Shown here: piece after piece, positions 53,548 through 61,354 of the stretch | How positions within the stretch are numbered: the first letter of the stretch is position 1 | Layout: every line of letters begins with the position of its first letter | Assembly (NCBI GenBank): GCA_028281535.1 | Contig: JANQJS010000055.1 | Coordinates: forward strand, 35,741-99,740 | DNA length: 64,000 nucleotides | Reading direction: 5' to 3' | DNA from: Sedimentisphaerales bacterium | GTDB taxonomy: Bacteria > Planctomycetota > Phycisphaerae > Sedimentisphaerales > SM23-30 | Translations under genes and position numbers: made by a program | The notes under the pieces: model-generated | The model's database searches: none | What the model saw: only the letters and a program-made list of their open reading frames with translations | What the model was told of the DNA's origin: nothing

Positions 53548-54069
53548 TTAGGATCGTGTGGTTTTTTTCGTTCGTTTGGATGTTTTCTTCGCCTGTTTTG
53601 TTGCGGTTTTTGGCGTAGGCGGTTTAGGGGTTGCTAAGTTTTCCAATTTATCCAGCCTGTCTGACATGGCATCGAGCCGCTGGGAGATTTGATGAAAAGA
53701 TTCATGGAATTTTTCTTCCGCGTGACCAATAGTTGTCACCAGATCTGAAATATCCGATTGCGTGGCAGAATGCAATTCATGATGGATGTCGGTAATAACT
53801 TTATTGAATTGTTTTTTCATCTCTACCATTTGGTTCATTGATTTCTTGGTCATTTCAAGAAATTCAGGACTGCGCATATATTCCTCCCAATAGCTGCCGA
53901 TTGCTTTGAACATCGCTGATCGCATGACTTTCATGTTTTCTGGCGATAAATTTTGAGGCATGGAAAATGGAATATTGGCACTCGCTGCATGACTCATAAA
54001 TTCCTGCCACATACGCACGTTTGCTTCAGCAGGGTTAAATCCTTTTTGTTCACCATTTCCATTGCTCAT
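53548..54069 (-). CDS. PhaE/PhaR-subunit-like PHA-synthase partner with basic tail
   Basis: 173 residues from the ATG at 54069, which has TAGGAGATAG upstream; the frame extends further into the thiolase gene but without support. The core (MWQEFMSHAASANIPFSMPQNLSPENMKVMR...YMRSPEFLEMTKKSMNQMVEMKKQFNK) has the helical, phasin-like character of PhaE and PhaR(class IV) subunits, with SPEFLEMTKKSM typical of that group. A predicted coiled coil (RLDAMSDRLDKLENL) is followed by a Lys/Thr-rich tail (KTATKQAKKTSKRTKKTTRS) of DNA-binding style. Position directly before phaC supports the synthase-partner role. Confidence 0.8.
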   Translation of the reverse strand: MSNGNGEQKGFNPAEANVRMWQEFMSHAASANIPFSMPQNLSPENMKVMRSAMFKAIGSYWEEYMRSPEFLEMTKKSMNQMVEMKKQFNKVITDIHHELHSATQSDISDLVTTIGHAEEKFHESFHQISQRLDAMSDRLDKLENLATPKPPTPKTATKQAKKTSKRTKKTTRS

Positions 54070-54094
54070 TTTACTATCTCCTAGATGTGTTAAT

Positions 54095-55270
54095 TTAGCA
54101 TCGTTCCACAGCCATCGCAACGGCTTCGCCGCCGCCGATACAAAGCGATACAATGCCAATTTGTGCATTATGTCTTTCAAGGGCATGTATGAGAGTTACC
54201 AACGTGCGTGTGCCGCTGGCACCAATCGGGTGTCCCAATGCCACCGCGCCACCATGGATGTTAACTTTATCGCGTGGAATATTGAGATCTTTCATTGCTG
54301 CCATGGGAACGACTGAAAAGGCTTCATTGATTTCAAATAGATCCACATCGCTGACAGTTAATTTTAGTTGCTCCAGCAATTTTTTGATGGCACTTACTGG
54401 AGCGATTGTAAACCACTCGGGTTCTTGCGAGTGGGTTGTGTAAGCCAGGATTTTTGCCTGGATTGGAACGTTGTGTGTTTGTGCAGCATCTTTGGACATG
54501 ACCATGACGGCTGCTGAGCCATCGTTGATACTAGAAGCGTTGCCGGCGGTGACGCTTCCTTCCTTTTCAAACGCAGGACGTAAATTCCTCAGCTTCTCTT
54601 CATTAAACCGCTGTGGTTCTTCATCCTGATTGACAGTGATGGTTTTCTTTCGGCCTGCGGGGGCTTCTACACTAATGATTTCATCTGTGGGATTTTCCTG
54701 GAAGGCTAGCGCTCGTTTGTAACTTTCCACAGCAAAATCATCTTGCTCATCTCTCGAGAGTTGGTATTTTTCCGCACACCGATCACCAAAACACCCCATA
54801 TGTGTCTGGTGATAAACATCCCATAAACCATCGTGAACCACCGCATCAATTAGCTCTCCATTTCCTAAGCGATAGCCATTGCGCGCTTTGGTGAGAAGGT
54901 AGGGGGCGGCTGACATATTTTCTGTCCCGCCGGCAACAATTATTTCGGCATCTTGGCATTGTATGGATTGCGCTGCAAGCATGACGGTTTTTAATCCGGA
55001 TCCACAAACTTTATTGATAGTGGTTGCCCCCACATCATTAGGTAGTCCGGCACCAATAGTGGCTTGGCGAGCGACATTTTGTCCCAGGCCAGCACCAACG
55101 ACATTTCCAAATAAAACTTCATTGATTTGGTTGGCAGGCACGCCCGTTTTGTCGATAGTCGCTTTAATAACCTCTGCACCTAGCCGGCCTGCTGGCATCT
55201 CTGCCAGTGTGCCACTGAAACTTCCGATGGGACTGCGCACAGCGCCTGCGAGAACGATTTCACTTTGCAT
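54095..55270 (-). CDS. phaA: Acetyl-CoA acetyltransferase (thiolase)
   Basis: 391 residues from the ATG at 55270, preceded by GAAAGGATC. The catalytic residues are intact: C89 in INKVCGSGLK, the His in ALGHPIGASG and the second Cys in VSLCIGGGEAVA. It condenses two acetyl-CoA to acetoacetyl-CoA, the first step of PHB synthesis. It lies upstream of the PhaE-like and phaC genes, 25 bases apart, in one operon. A role in fatty-acid degradation cannot be excluded, but context favours PHB. Confidence 0.95.
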   Translation of the reverse strand: MQSEIVLAGAVRSPIGSFSGTLAEMPAGRLGAEVIKATIDKTGVPANQINEVLFGNVVGAGLGQNVARQATIGAGLPNDVGATTINKVCGSGLKTVMLAAQSIQCQDAEIIVAGGTENMSAAPYLLTKARNGYRLGNGELIDAVVHDGLWDVYHQTHMGCFGDRCAEKYQLSRDEQDDFAVESYKRALAFQENPTDEIISVEAPAGRKKTITVNQDEEPQRFNEEKLRNLRPAFEKEGSVTAGNASSINDGSAAVMVMSKDAAQTHNVPIQAKILAYTTHSQEPEWFTIAPVSAIKKLLEQLKLTVSDVDLFEINEAFSVVPMAAMKDLNIPRDKVNIHGGAVALGHPIGASGTRTLVTLIHALERHNAQIGIVSLCIGGGEAVAMAVERC

Positions 55271-55357
55271 GGTGGATCCTTTCAGATATGATGTGACCAA
55301 ATGGTTGATCAATGAAACGATCTGTTAAAACACGCAAAAGGCAAATGACTTGCTGAA

Positions 55358-55807
55358 TTATTCTGTGGTGACTTTGGTGCCTTTTTTAGCCAATTCGGAA
55401 AAAGATTCCAGAATGCGCGTGTTTGTTTGCACCATGGTTTGTGCGTTTTTGCGCATGGCTTCTAGCATGGCTTCGTAAAGTTCACGGGTTTTTCCCTGCA
55501 TGTCATCAAACGATTCGCCTTGGAATGTTTCCATGCTTTTTTTCAGAAGTTCCATTGATGTTTTGGCATTATCGTTCATGGAGGCAACGGCTTGGTCAAC
55601 GTTTTGTTGTGCGGCAGGGATGAGTTCGACCATGAACTGTTGGGCTTTTTCTTGCCACTGCTGGGGTGTTCCCCATTCTGAAACCATATCGGTGCAACAT
55701 TTGGTTGCTTCTTCCTGGACTTTCACGCCCGTTTTTACGGCCGTTTCAAATGTTTCGATGGCCTGATCAAACAAGCCGGTCAAATTGTATGCTTGTGTAG
55801 CTGACAT
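55358..55807 (-). CDS. Phasin-family protein
   Basis: 149 residues, all helical and acidic-amphipathic: FDQAIETFETAVKTGVKVQEEATKC, AQQFMVELIPAAQQNVDQAVASMNDNAKTSMELLKKSMETF, and AMLEAMRKNAQTMVQTNTRILESFSELAKK. This resembles granule-associated phasins that coat PHB. AAAGGAG upstream of the start is strong. A promoter at 55863-55890 and a palindrome at 55902-55911 precede it, so it appears to be controlled separately from the thiolase operon. Confidence 0.82.
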   Translation of the reverse strand: MSATQAYNLTGLFDQAIETFETAVKTGVKVQEEATKCCTDMVSEWGTPQQWQEKAQQFMVELIPAAQQNVDQAVASMNDNAKTSMELLKKSMETFQGESFDDMQGKTRELYEAMLEAMRKNAQTMVQTNTRILESFSELAKKGTKVTTE

Positions 55808-55862
55808 GACTTGACTCCTTTAAGATCTGATGGTTTGAGTAACCTCTAAACGACTTTATTGA

Positions 55863-55911
55863 AGTATACCATAAATTACCAGTAGGTCAACAATATATTT
55901 GTGCGAACGCA
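55863..55911 (-). promoter_or_regulatory. Phasin promoter with candidate PhaR box
   Basis: On the minus strand TTGACC (complement of 55885-55890) and TATACT (complement of 55863-55868) are 16 bases apart, a good sigma70 promoter for the phasin gene. The palindrome TGCG-AA-CGCA (55902-55911) lies 11 bases upstream of the -35. PhaR proteins are known to bind TGC-containing palindromes, and an analogous TGC-N4-GCA box stands by phaR itself. Confidence 0.72.
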
Positions 55912-56089
55912 AAATAAATTTTATGTTTTGATGGGAATTTTACCCATCTTGGTTATCGGGCTTAAAAACCCCCGCGTTTAAGGTGTTGTAATCCCATTTG
56001 TTACGTGGGTAATATTGATATGGTGTTATTTTGTAACCCAGGAAAATGTCTGGTGAATTACGAAAAAAAATTGGTGAAATGAAGGCCAA

Positions 56090-56590
56090 TTATTCTTTTT
56101 TAGGCTGCTTGGGAGGTGCAAAAGGATTTCCCTGCCCAAAGGGAAATTGTGTGATCTGTTCAAATGATTTCATCATCATGTTGTTCCAGTCTTGAGCTGT
56201 TTCTGTTGGATCGGATTCCAGCCCCAGGGCATTTCGCAAGTAATTTTCCATATGCTTTTGCGATTTGACAAAGAGTGAAAATGCTTCATTAAAGTACTTT
56301 TCAACAAAATCATGGACGATTTTCTCATTCGAACGGATTACTTGATGGAGCAATTCGTTGGGGAAGATATCCAGTTTCTGTGGTGCTTGATCCAGAAGAA
56401 TTTGCGTAAGTACCTTTGCGGTAATATCTTCATCGGTCTTGGAATCTTTGACGGAAATTTCATATCCATCACAAATTAGATTGTAAATTTCCTCAAGAGT
56501 GATGTGTTGGCTATGTGTAGAATCATAATAGCGGCGGTTGGGGTATTTGCGAATTTCCAGGAGTTTTTTCGTCGATTGTTGGGTGGACAT
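56090..56590 (-). CDS. phaR: Polyhydroxyalkanoate synthesis repressor PhaR
   Basis: 166 residues. The N-terminal DNA-binding domain of PhaR is very clear: LEIRKYPNRRYYDSTHSQHITLEEIYNLICDGYEISVKDSKTDEDITAKVLTQILLD (about 11-68). The middle is helical (FPNELLHQVIRSNEKIVHDFVEKYFNEAFSLFVKSQKHMENYLR) and probably binds PHB granules. In other bacteria PhaR represses phasin and its own gene until polymer titrates it away. Its own divergent promoter carries a TGC-N4-GCA box (56684-56693). Confidence 0.96.
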   Translation of the reverse strand: MSTQQSTKKLLEIRKYPNRRYYDSTHSQHITLEEIYNLICDGYEISVKDSKTDEDITAKVLTQILLDQAPQKLDIFPNELLHQVIRSNEKIVHDFVEKYFNEAFSLFVKSQKHMENYLRNALGLESDPTETAQDWNNMMMKSFEQITQFPFGQGNPFAPPKQPKKE

Positions 56591-56645
56591 GATGATATTT
56601 TTCCTGAGCGTTAATGGGTTATATTTCCCTATGTTATCCTACTTA

Positions 56646-56730
56646 TTTATACAACATAATTTAGTATAATGCAAAAGAAAAGGTGCAAACGCAAAATAAA
56701 AGTTGACAAATAAATCAACTATGCTATATT
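56646..56730. promoter_or_regulatory. Divergent phaR / SDR promoters sharing one candidate PhaR box
   Basis: Plus strand: TTGACA (56703-56708), 16-base spacer, TATATT (56725-56730), toward the SDR gene. Minus strand: TTGCAT (56669-56674), 17-base spacer, TATAAA (56646-56651), toward phaR. The palindrome TGC-AAAC-GCA (56684-56693) stands exactly nine bases from each -35 box. It shares GTGC.AACGCAAAATAAA with the box at the phasin promoter. Confidence 0.75.
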
Positions 56731-56771
56731 TCATTATAGCAGCATGTCATACGCTATTTAGGAGCCAAATT

Positions 56772-57590
56772 ATGGATATTCAAGACAAAATAGCGGTTGT
56801 TACAGGAGCCGCCAGCGGCATCGGCAAAGCCCTCTGTTTCGAATTGGCCAATCAAAAAATCAAATCCCTAGCATTGGTAGATCAAAGCAAAGCTGTTGAG
56901 GATGTGGTTGAATCACTCAACGCAGCGTATGGAGATGATCTTGCGATCAGCTGTTTTGAGGGGGATGTGCGTGATGAATCTTTTCGGGTAAACGTATTTG
57001 ATCAAGTGGTCAAAGAATTTGGTGTGCCATCGATTTGTGTACCTGTTGCCGGGATTACACGTGATGCCTTAGCAGTCAAAGTGGATAAGGCCACTGGGCT
57101 GGCAGAAATCTACGGCCAGGACAAGTTTCGCGAAGTGATGGAAGTCAATGCGATTGCACCAATCTATTGGGCATTGGAATTGATTTCGCGCATTGCAGAA
57201 GATCGATTTAAAAATAAATTGGGTAAATGGAATCCAAGTGAACATATCCAGGGGACTGTCATCTTTATTGGTTCCATTTCTTCATTAGGTAACAAGGGAC
57301 AAATTTCGTATGCCACGGCAAAAGCAGGTTTAGAAGGTGCGGCGGCTACGATGATGAAGGAGTCTATGTTTTATGGCGTACGTTGTGGCGTTATTCATCC
57401 AGGGTATACTGATACGCCAATGGTCCGATCGATGGGCGAGGAATTGATCGACAAATACATTTTGCCACAGACGCAATTGCAGCGTTTGATTAAGCCTGAA
57501 GAGATAGCTAACGCGGTTTGCTTTATGATATCTAATTCTGCGGTAAGTGGTCAACTTTGGGCTGATGCCGGTTGGCATCCATACGCGTAA
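56772..57590 (+). CDS. Short-chain dehydrogenase/reductase
   Basis: 272 residues from the ATG at 56772, with GGAGCC seven bases upstream; the frame begins at 56703 but that includes the promoter. Classical SDR motifs: TGAASGIGKAL (cofactor), the catalytic Ser in VIFIGSISSLG and YATAK (Tyr and Lys). Instead of NNAG it has VPVAGITRDAL, a small change in the usual Asn motif. The gene is expressed from a promoter with a candidate PhaR box and precedes phaB, so it may act on a hydroxyacyl- or 3-hydroxybutyrate-related substrate, for example 3-hydroxybutyrate dehydrogenase or a second reductase. The substrate is not certain. Confidence 0.87.
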   Translation: MDIQDKIAVVTGAASGIGKALCFELANQKIKSLALVDQSKAVEDVVESLNAAYGDDLAISCFEGDVRDESFRVNVFDQVVKEFGVPSICVPVAGITRDALAVKVDKATGLAEIYGQDKFREVMEVNAIAPIYWALELISRIAEDRFKNKLGKWNPSEHIQGTVIFIGSISSLGNKGQISYATAKAGLEGAAATMMKESMFYGVRCGVIHPGYTDTPMVRSMGEELIDKYILPQTQLQRLIKPEEIANAVCFMISNSAVSGQLWADAGWHPYA

Positions 57591-57656
57591 CGTAGCGAAT
57601 AACGTTCTTTTGTCGTTAGAAGAACATGCACACTTGAGATTTTAAGGAGGCATGCT

Positions 57657-58409
57657 ATGTCATCAGATAATCTCAAAGGTAAGTCGGCGCTGATCACCGG
57701 AGGATCGCGTGGTATTGGTAAGGAAACGGTTCTTTCGCTCGCAGCCGCAGGGGTAGATGTTGCGATCAATTATCACAATTCAGATCAAGCAGCTCAAAAG
57801 ACCGCCGAGAAAGCTCGTGAATTTGGTGTTCGAGCTGAAATTTATAAGGCTGATGTTTCAAAGGAAGATCAGGCGGAAGCCATGGTCGAAAATATTCAGA
57901 GTGATTTTTCCCATATAGATATATTAGTGAACAACGCAGGCATTACACGTGATAAGTCATTTCTTAAAATGACCAAGATGATGTGGGATGAAGTTCTGGG
58001 TGTGAATTTAAATGGACCATTTTTAATTACGCATGCCTTGCTTCCAAGTATGATTGATTCTGGATGGGGTCGCGTGATTAATGTCGCATCCGTTGTTGGT
58101 CAGACAGGCAATTTTGGTCAGGCAAATTATTCAGTGACGAAAGGGGGATTGATTGCTTTTACTATGACGCTCGCTCGTGAAGTATCGCGTAAAGGCGTTA
58201 CGGTAAATGCCGTTGCCCCAGGTTTTATTGAAACAGATATGACCAAAGATATTCCTGATGTTGCCTTGGATGGCGTTAAGGCGATGACACCTTTGGGCCG
58301 TTTAGGAAAACCTGAAGAAGTGGCCGCGGCAATTTCTTTTTTGGCAGGTCCAGATGCATCCTATATTACCGGTCAGGTTTTGCCTGTTAATGGTGGACTT
58401 TATATGTAG
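57657..58409 (+). CDS. phaB: Acetoacetyl-CoA reductase / 3-oxoacyl reductase
   Basis: 250 residues, the length of PhaB/FabG. Motifs: ITGGSRGIGKETV (NADP site), NNAGITRD, VINVASVVGQ (Ser), ANYSVTKGG (Tyr/Lys) and VAPGFIETDMTKD. It reduces acetoacetyl-CoA to (R)-3-hydroxybutyryl-CoA; the same sequence class also contains FabG, and context in the PHB cluster favours PhaB. AAGGAGGC precedes the start. It follows the first SDR gene by 66 bases. Confidence 0.87.
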   Translation: MSSDNLKGKSALITGGSRGIGKETVLSLAAAGVDVAINYHNSDQAAQKTAEKAREFGVRAEIYKADVSKEDQAEAMVENIQSDFSHIDILVNNAGITRDKSFLKMTKMMWDEVLGVNLNGPFLITHALLPSMIDSGWGRVINVASVVGQTGNFGQANYSVTKGGLIAFTMTLAREVSRKGVTVNAVAPGFIETDMTKDIPDVALDGVKAMTPLGRLGKPEEVAAAISFLAGPDASYITGQVLPVNGGLYM

Positions 58410-58500
58410 TGATTATAAGAGTTTGTATAAATTTAATTTCGTAATAGATTTTTAATTATAGAGAAACTAACAGGCCACTCTGATTCATTGTGGATAAATT

Positions 58501-58530
58501 TTGACATCGTTTTAATCACATGCTTAACAA
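58501..58530 (+). promoter_or_regulatory. Predicted promoter of the small RNA
   Basis: TTGACA (58501-58506) is a consensus -35. TAACAA (58525-58530) is 18 bases downstream, a moderate -10. Transcription would begin near 58537, within the gene-free region. Confidence 0.5.
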
Positions 58531-58536
58531 ATCCTC

Positions 58537-58691
58537 ATAAATTTATGGTGTAATGTCCTATGAAAGGAAGGGACGGAAAAACAACGTTGGGGGGAGAAAA
58601 GATCAAAAAGGATGGGGTGGAGAAAACTGGCCAAAGGTATGCGGTTACAATTCTGATGGTGACACAGCCACCGCTGCCAAGGCCTTTTTTT
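58537..58691 (+). ncRNA. Predicted free-standing small RNA
   Basis: About 155 bases, purine-rich in the middle (GGAAGGGACGG, GGGGGGAGAAAAG, GGATGGGGTGGAG) and ending in a strong intrinsic terminator. The 3' hairpin pairs GGCC-AAA-GGTA-T-GCGG (58629-58644) with CCGC-TGCC-AA-GGCC (58671-58684), followed by seven T (58685-58691). A consensus TTGACA box lies at 58501. No known family (6S, tmRNA, SRP, RNase P, common riboswitches) was recognised. The start is estimated. Confidence 0.5.
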
Positions 58692-58906
58692 ATGCGCCTG
58701 ATTTCATTGATTATCGGAATATCATATTATACTGTCGGATTAATTTTAAAAATTCTCCATTCTCATTAAGATAATCTGAATTTCAAAAGATCATAAGTCG
58801 ATTAATAATAATAACTAATCGAAACAGTAAACTATTTGAATTTTTCCCCTTAGGTTTTGTTGACTAGTGGAATATCCCATTATACTAGTACTAAAATTTA
58901 TTAGGT

Positions 58907-59455
58907 GTGAATGGATTTATGGATCAGAAATCAGAACAGCTTGAAAAAATCAATGAGCGGTTTACAAAACTGCTGTTAAAGCATCAGGGGCGAATCTATG
59001 GCTATATTTTAACCTTAGTCCCCAACCTGACTGATGCCGAAGATATTTTTCAAGATGTCGTTATGGTGATGTGCCAAAAATTTGATAAATTCGAAGGGGA
59101 GCACTTTTCAGCTTGGGGTATAGAAATTGCACGAAATAAAGTGTTAAAATACCGTTTCAAGCATGCAACTTCAAAGGTTGTTTTAGATGAAGATGTTTTA
59201 GGTCGATTGATCGAGCGAGCATCACAGAAGTTCCAGCAGCAAGAAGATCGCATTGAACATTTAGATCATTGCATTCAAAAGTTAAACGCCACGGATCAAA
59301 AGCTATTAGAGTTTCGATATAAGGTAGGCATGAAAGTTAAAGAAATTTCCGCCACTGTTAATCGTCCAGTCACAGCGTTATACCAAGCATTTTCTCGTAT
59401 TCAATTATCATTGCGTGAGTGTGTTCATCGCCAAAAAATGATTGAGGATCGTTAA
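58907..59455 (+). CDS. ECF-type sigma factor (planctomycete group)
   Basis: 182 residues. Region 2 is at about 20-95 (KHQGRIYGYILTLVPNLTDAEDIFQDVVMVMCQKFDKF, SAWGIEIARNKVLKYRFKH) and region 4 at about 120-170 (LDHCIQKLNATDQKLLEFRYKVGMKVKEISATVNRPVTALYQAFSRIQLSLRECV). The YILTLVPNxxDAEDIxQ form is typical of the sigma group found in planctomycetes and Verrucomicrobia beside FecR/LamG proteins. GTG at 58907 or ATG at 58919 could start it. The next gene is its probable anti-sigma partner. Confidence 0.92.
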   Translation: MNGFMDQKSEQLEKINERFTKLLLKHQGRIYGYILTLVPNLTDAEDIFQDVVMVMCQKFDKFEGEHFSAWGIEIARNKVLKYRFKHATSKVVLDEDVLGRLIERASQKFQQQEDRIEHLDHCIQKLNATDQKLLEFRYKVGMKVKEISATVNRPVTALYQAFSRIQLSLRECVHRQKMIEDR

Positions 59456-59456
59456 T

Positions 59457-61145
59457 ATGTCAATTTTTGAGAAAAATAGACTAAGTGAATTGATTGTTTT
59501 AGCGATGAGTGAAACAATCACGCTTGATCAAGTCAAAGAATTAAACCAACATTTGCGGGAAGATGAGCAAGCCTTGGATCTTTATATGGAAATTATGGAG
59601 ATTAATTCTCAATTGGCTCATAAAAGTGGCGTAGCTAGCGATGTAATGGAAGGGTTTTCAAGTCAACAGTTGATGCGAGAATATGTTGAGTTAGATGAAT
59701 CCATTGCATCTGAACGTGATAAAACTAATCGTCAAAAACTTGAAAAAACGGTTCAGGCTAAAGCTAAAGAAAAGTTAGATGCTTATATGGCACTACAAAA
59801 AACAGATAAAGTCAATCCTCATCTAACTTATAATACTGCTTTGGCAAAAGTAACTGAAACAAAGAACTTACTTATACGAGTTGGTGCCTTGGCAGCATGC
59901 TTACTTGTTTGTGTTGTTTCTTATTTTCTATTAAACAATATCAATAACAAATCTGTTGCAAAAATAATTAATCAATATCAAAGCCAATGGTTAAATGAGC
60001 CAGGCGAATTAATAACAAAAACAATTTATACTTTAGAAAGCGGTTTTTCTGAAATCGAGTTCAATGATGGGGCAAAGATCATTCTCGAAGGACCATCTGA
60101 GATTGTATTTGAGTCGGCTAATGGGGCTTACTTGAAACGTGGAAAGCTTGTGGCCAATGTGCCACCACAAGCGTATGGTTTTATAGTGAATACACCTGGG
60201 GCTACGATTGTTGACATTGGGACACAATTTGGTGTTTTTGTTGATGATCAGATGGACAGTCAATTAACAGTTTTTAAAGGTGCTGTTGAGTTAGCGTTAA
60301 AAGGCGATGATCAGTTTCAGCAAGTGGAATCTGGAAAAACGACTAAAATTACCTATCACGATAAGTTAATAAAAGATGTAACGCCTCAAGAAATGCCAGA
60401 GCGATTTTCTTTACGGTTACCCAATGATTCTAAGCCATTTGAAAAGAATTTTACAAATCTTAAAAATTGCTTAAAAGACTTGGAAACATATTATTACTTA
60501 CCTTTAGATTCTCAGGAAAACATCGATGCGATTGAAGGTGTCGATGCAAGCCATGTGGATTTTACGCCAAGGGCGATTGGTGGATTTAATTACAAAAGCA
60601 ATCATGCGGCTCAATTTAATAGTCATGCCAGTGAGATTATGATTCATGCAGAAACTATCTTTAATCAAGCATCTCCATATCAATGGAGAAATGGGTTTAC
60701 GTTGAGTTTTTGGTTGAAGCCAGGCCATCTTGAAAAGCAAATGACTTATGATGTGGTTAACTTTAATCAGTTTAAAATATATATAGAACGATCCATGAAT
60801 GATAAGCTGGTGGTAACGGCTGATTACGTTAATAAAGACAAGCAAGAGGGAGGGTATACACTTGTTTCTTCTACAGATTTCGAGATGGAAGAAGGTCAAT
60901 GGACGCATGTTGTATTTTCCATTAATAGCGAGGAAATTAATTTATTTATGAATGGTTTTCACCAAGAAGCGAGTAAAAAAATTGGTCAATATGCTAAAGT
61001 GAACGACCAGTTAGAACTCATTCAGTTTGGTAGTAAATTAAACTATGGCATGAGCTCGTCAGATGTGTTTTTTGTACTTGATGATATTATTCTAGCTCAA
61101 TACTTTTTACGAGATGATGATATAGAATGCTTAATATTACCATAA
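59457..61145 (+). CDS. FecR-domain membrane protein with LamG-like domain (probable anti-sigma)
   Basis: 562 residues. The cytoplasmic N-terminus (about 1-130) has an ASD-like start (LSELIVLAMSETITLDQVKELNQHLREDEQALDLYMEIMEI). One membrane helix lies at about 138-156 (VGALAACLLVCVVSYFLL), then a FecR domain (FNDGAKIILEGPSEIVFES, GFIVNTPGATIVDIGTQFGVFV, FKGAVELAL). From about 340 a LamG/concanavalin-like domain follows (FTLSFWLKPGHLEKQMTYDV, WTHVVFSINSEEINLFMNGFHQEA). ATG at 59457 follows GAGGATCG and comes right after the sigma stop. FecR proteins control the adjacent sigma factor in response to an outside signal; the LamG domain may bind a glycan. Confidence 0.88.
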   Translation: MSIFEKNRLSELIVLAMSETITLDQVKELNQHLREDEQALDLYMEIMEINSQLAHKSGVASDVMEGFSSQQLMREYVELDESIASERDKTNRQKLEKTVQAKAKEKLDAYMALQKTDKVNPHLTYNTALAKVTETKNLLIRVGALAACLLVCVVSYFLLNNINNKSVAKIINQYQSQWLNEPGELITKTIYTLESGFSEIEFNDGAKIILEGPSEIVFESANGAYLKRGKLVANVPPQAYGFIVNTPGATIVDIGTQFGVFVDDQMDSQLTVFKGAVELALKGDDQFQQVESGKTTKITYHDKLIKDVTPQEMPERFSLRLPNDSKPFEKNFTNLKNCLKDLETYYYLPLDSQENIDAIEGVDASHVDFTPRAIGGFNYKSNHAAQFNSHASEIMIHAETIFNQASPYQWRNGFTLSFWLKPGHLEKQMTYDVVNFNQFKIYIERSMNDKLVVTADYVNKDKQEGGYTLVSSTDFEMEEGQWTHVVFSINSEEINLFMNGFHQEASKKIGQYAKVNDQLELIQFGSKLNYGMSSSDVFFVLDDIILAQYFLRDDDIECLILP

Positions 61146-61157
61146 GATAAATAAAAA

Positions 61158-61198
61158 GGGTGAATCAATCGTTGTTGGTACCATCCATTGATCCACCC
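61158..61198. terminator. Hairpin after the FecR-LamG gene
   Basis: GGGTGAATCAAT (61158-61169) pairs with ATTGATCCACCC (61187-61198), 12 bp with one mismatch and a 17-base loop, 12 bases after the stop at 61145. No U-run follows on the plus strand, so termination would be weak or factor-dependent. Confidence 0.5.
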
Positions 61199-61354
61199 AG
61201 ATCAACAAATAAGGCTAAAACCCTATTTGAATAGACCTTCCATTCTATTCTTTCTTAAGGTTTAACTCAAGTCTTATTCACTTACTCAATTAAGTCTAGA
61301 TGTATGCGTGTTGTGGAGTTTTAGAACTTTAATCAATTGAAAGGAAGTGCAGTG

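Larger units (their letters stand above)
58410..58906. other. 497-bp intergenic region with a predicted small RNA
   Basis: Between phaB and the ECF sigma gene. It holds the promoter/RNA/terminator unit described at 58501-58691. The frames starting at 58553 and 58560 run across the RNA region but do not resemble proteins. The right end carries ACTAGT repeats before the sigma gene. Confidence 0.6.

Noticed and set aside
58537..58691. Known riboswitch or housekeeping RNA (cobalamin, c-di-GMP, SRP, 6S)
   Set aside because: Signature motifs of these families could not be matched, and no coding sequence starts immediately downstream.
58553..58774. Overlapping 69- and 73-codon plus-strand ORFs
   Set aside because: They cross the terminator hairpin of the predicted RNA, overlap each other in different frames and have no recognisable protein features.
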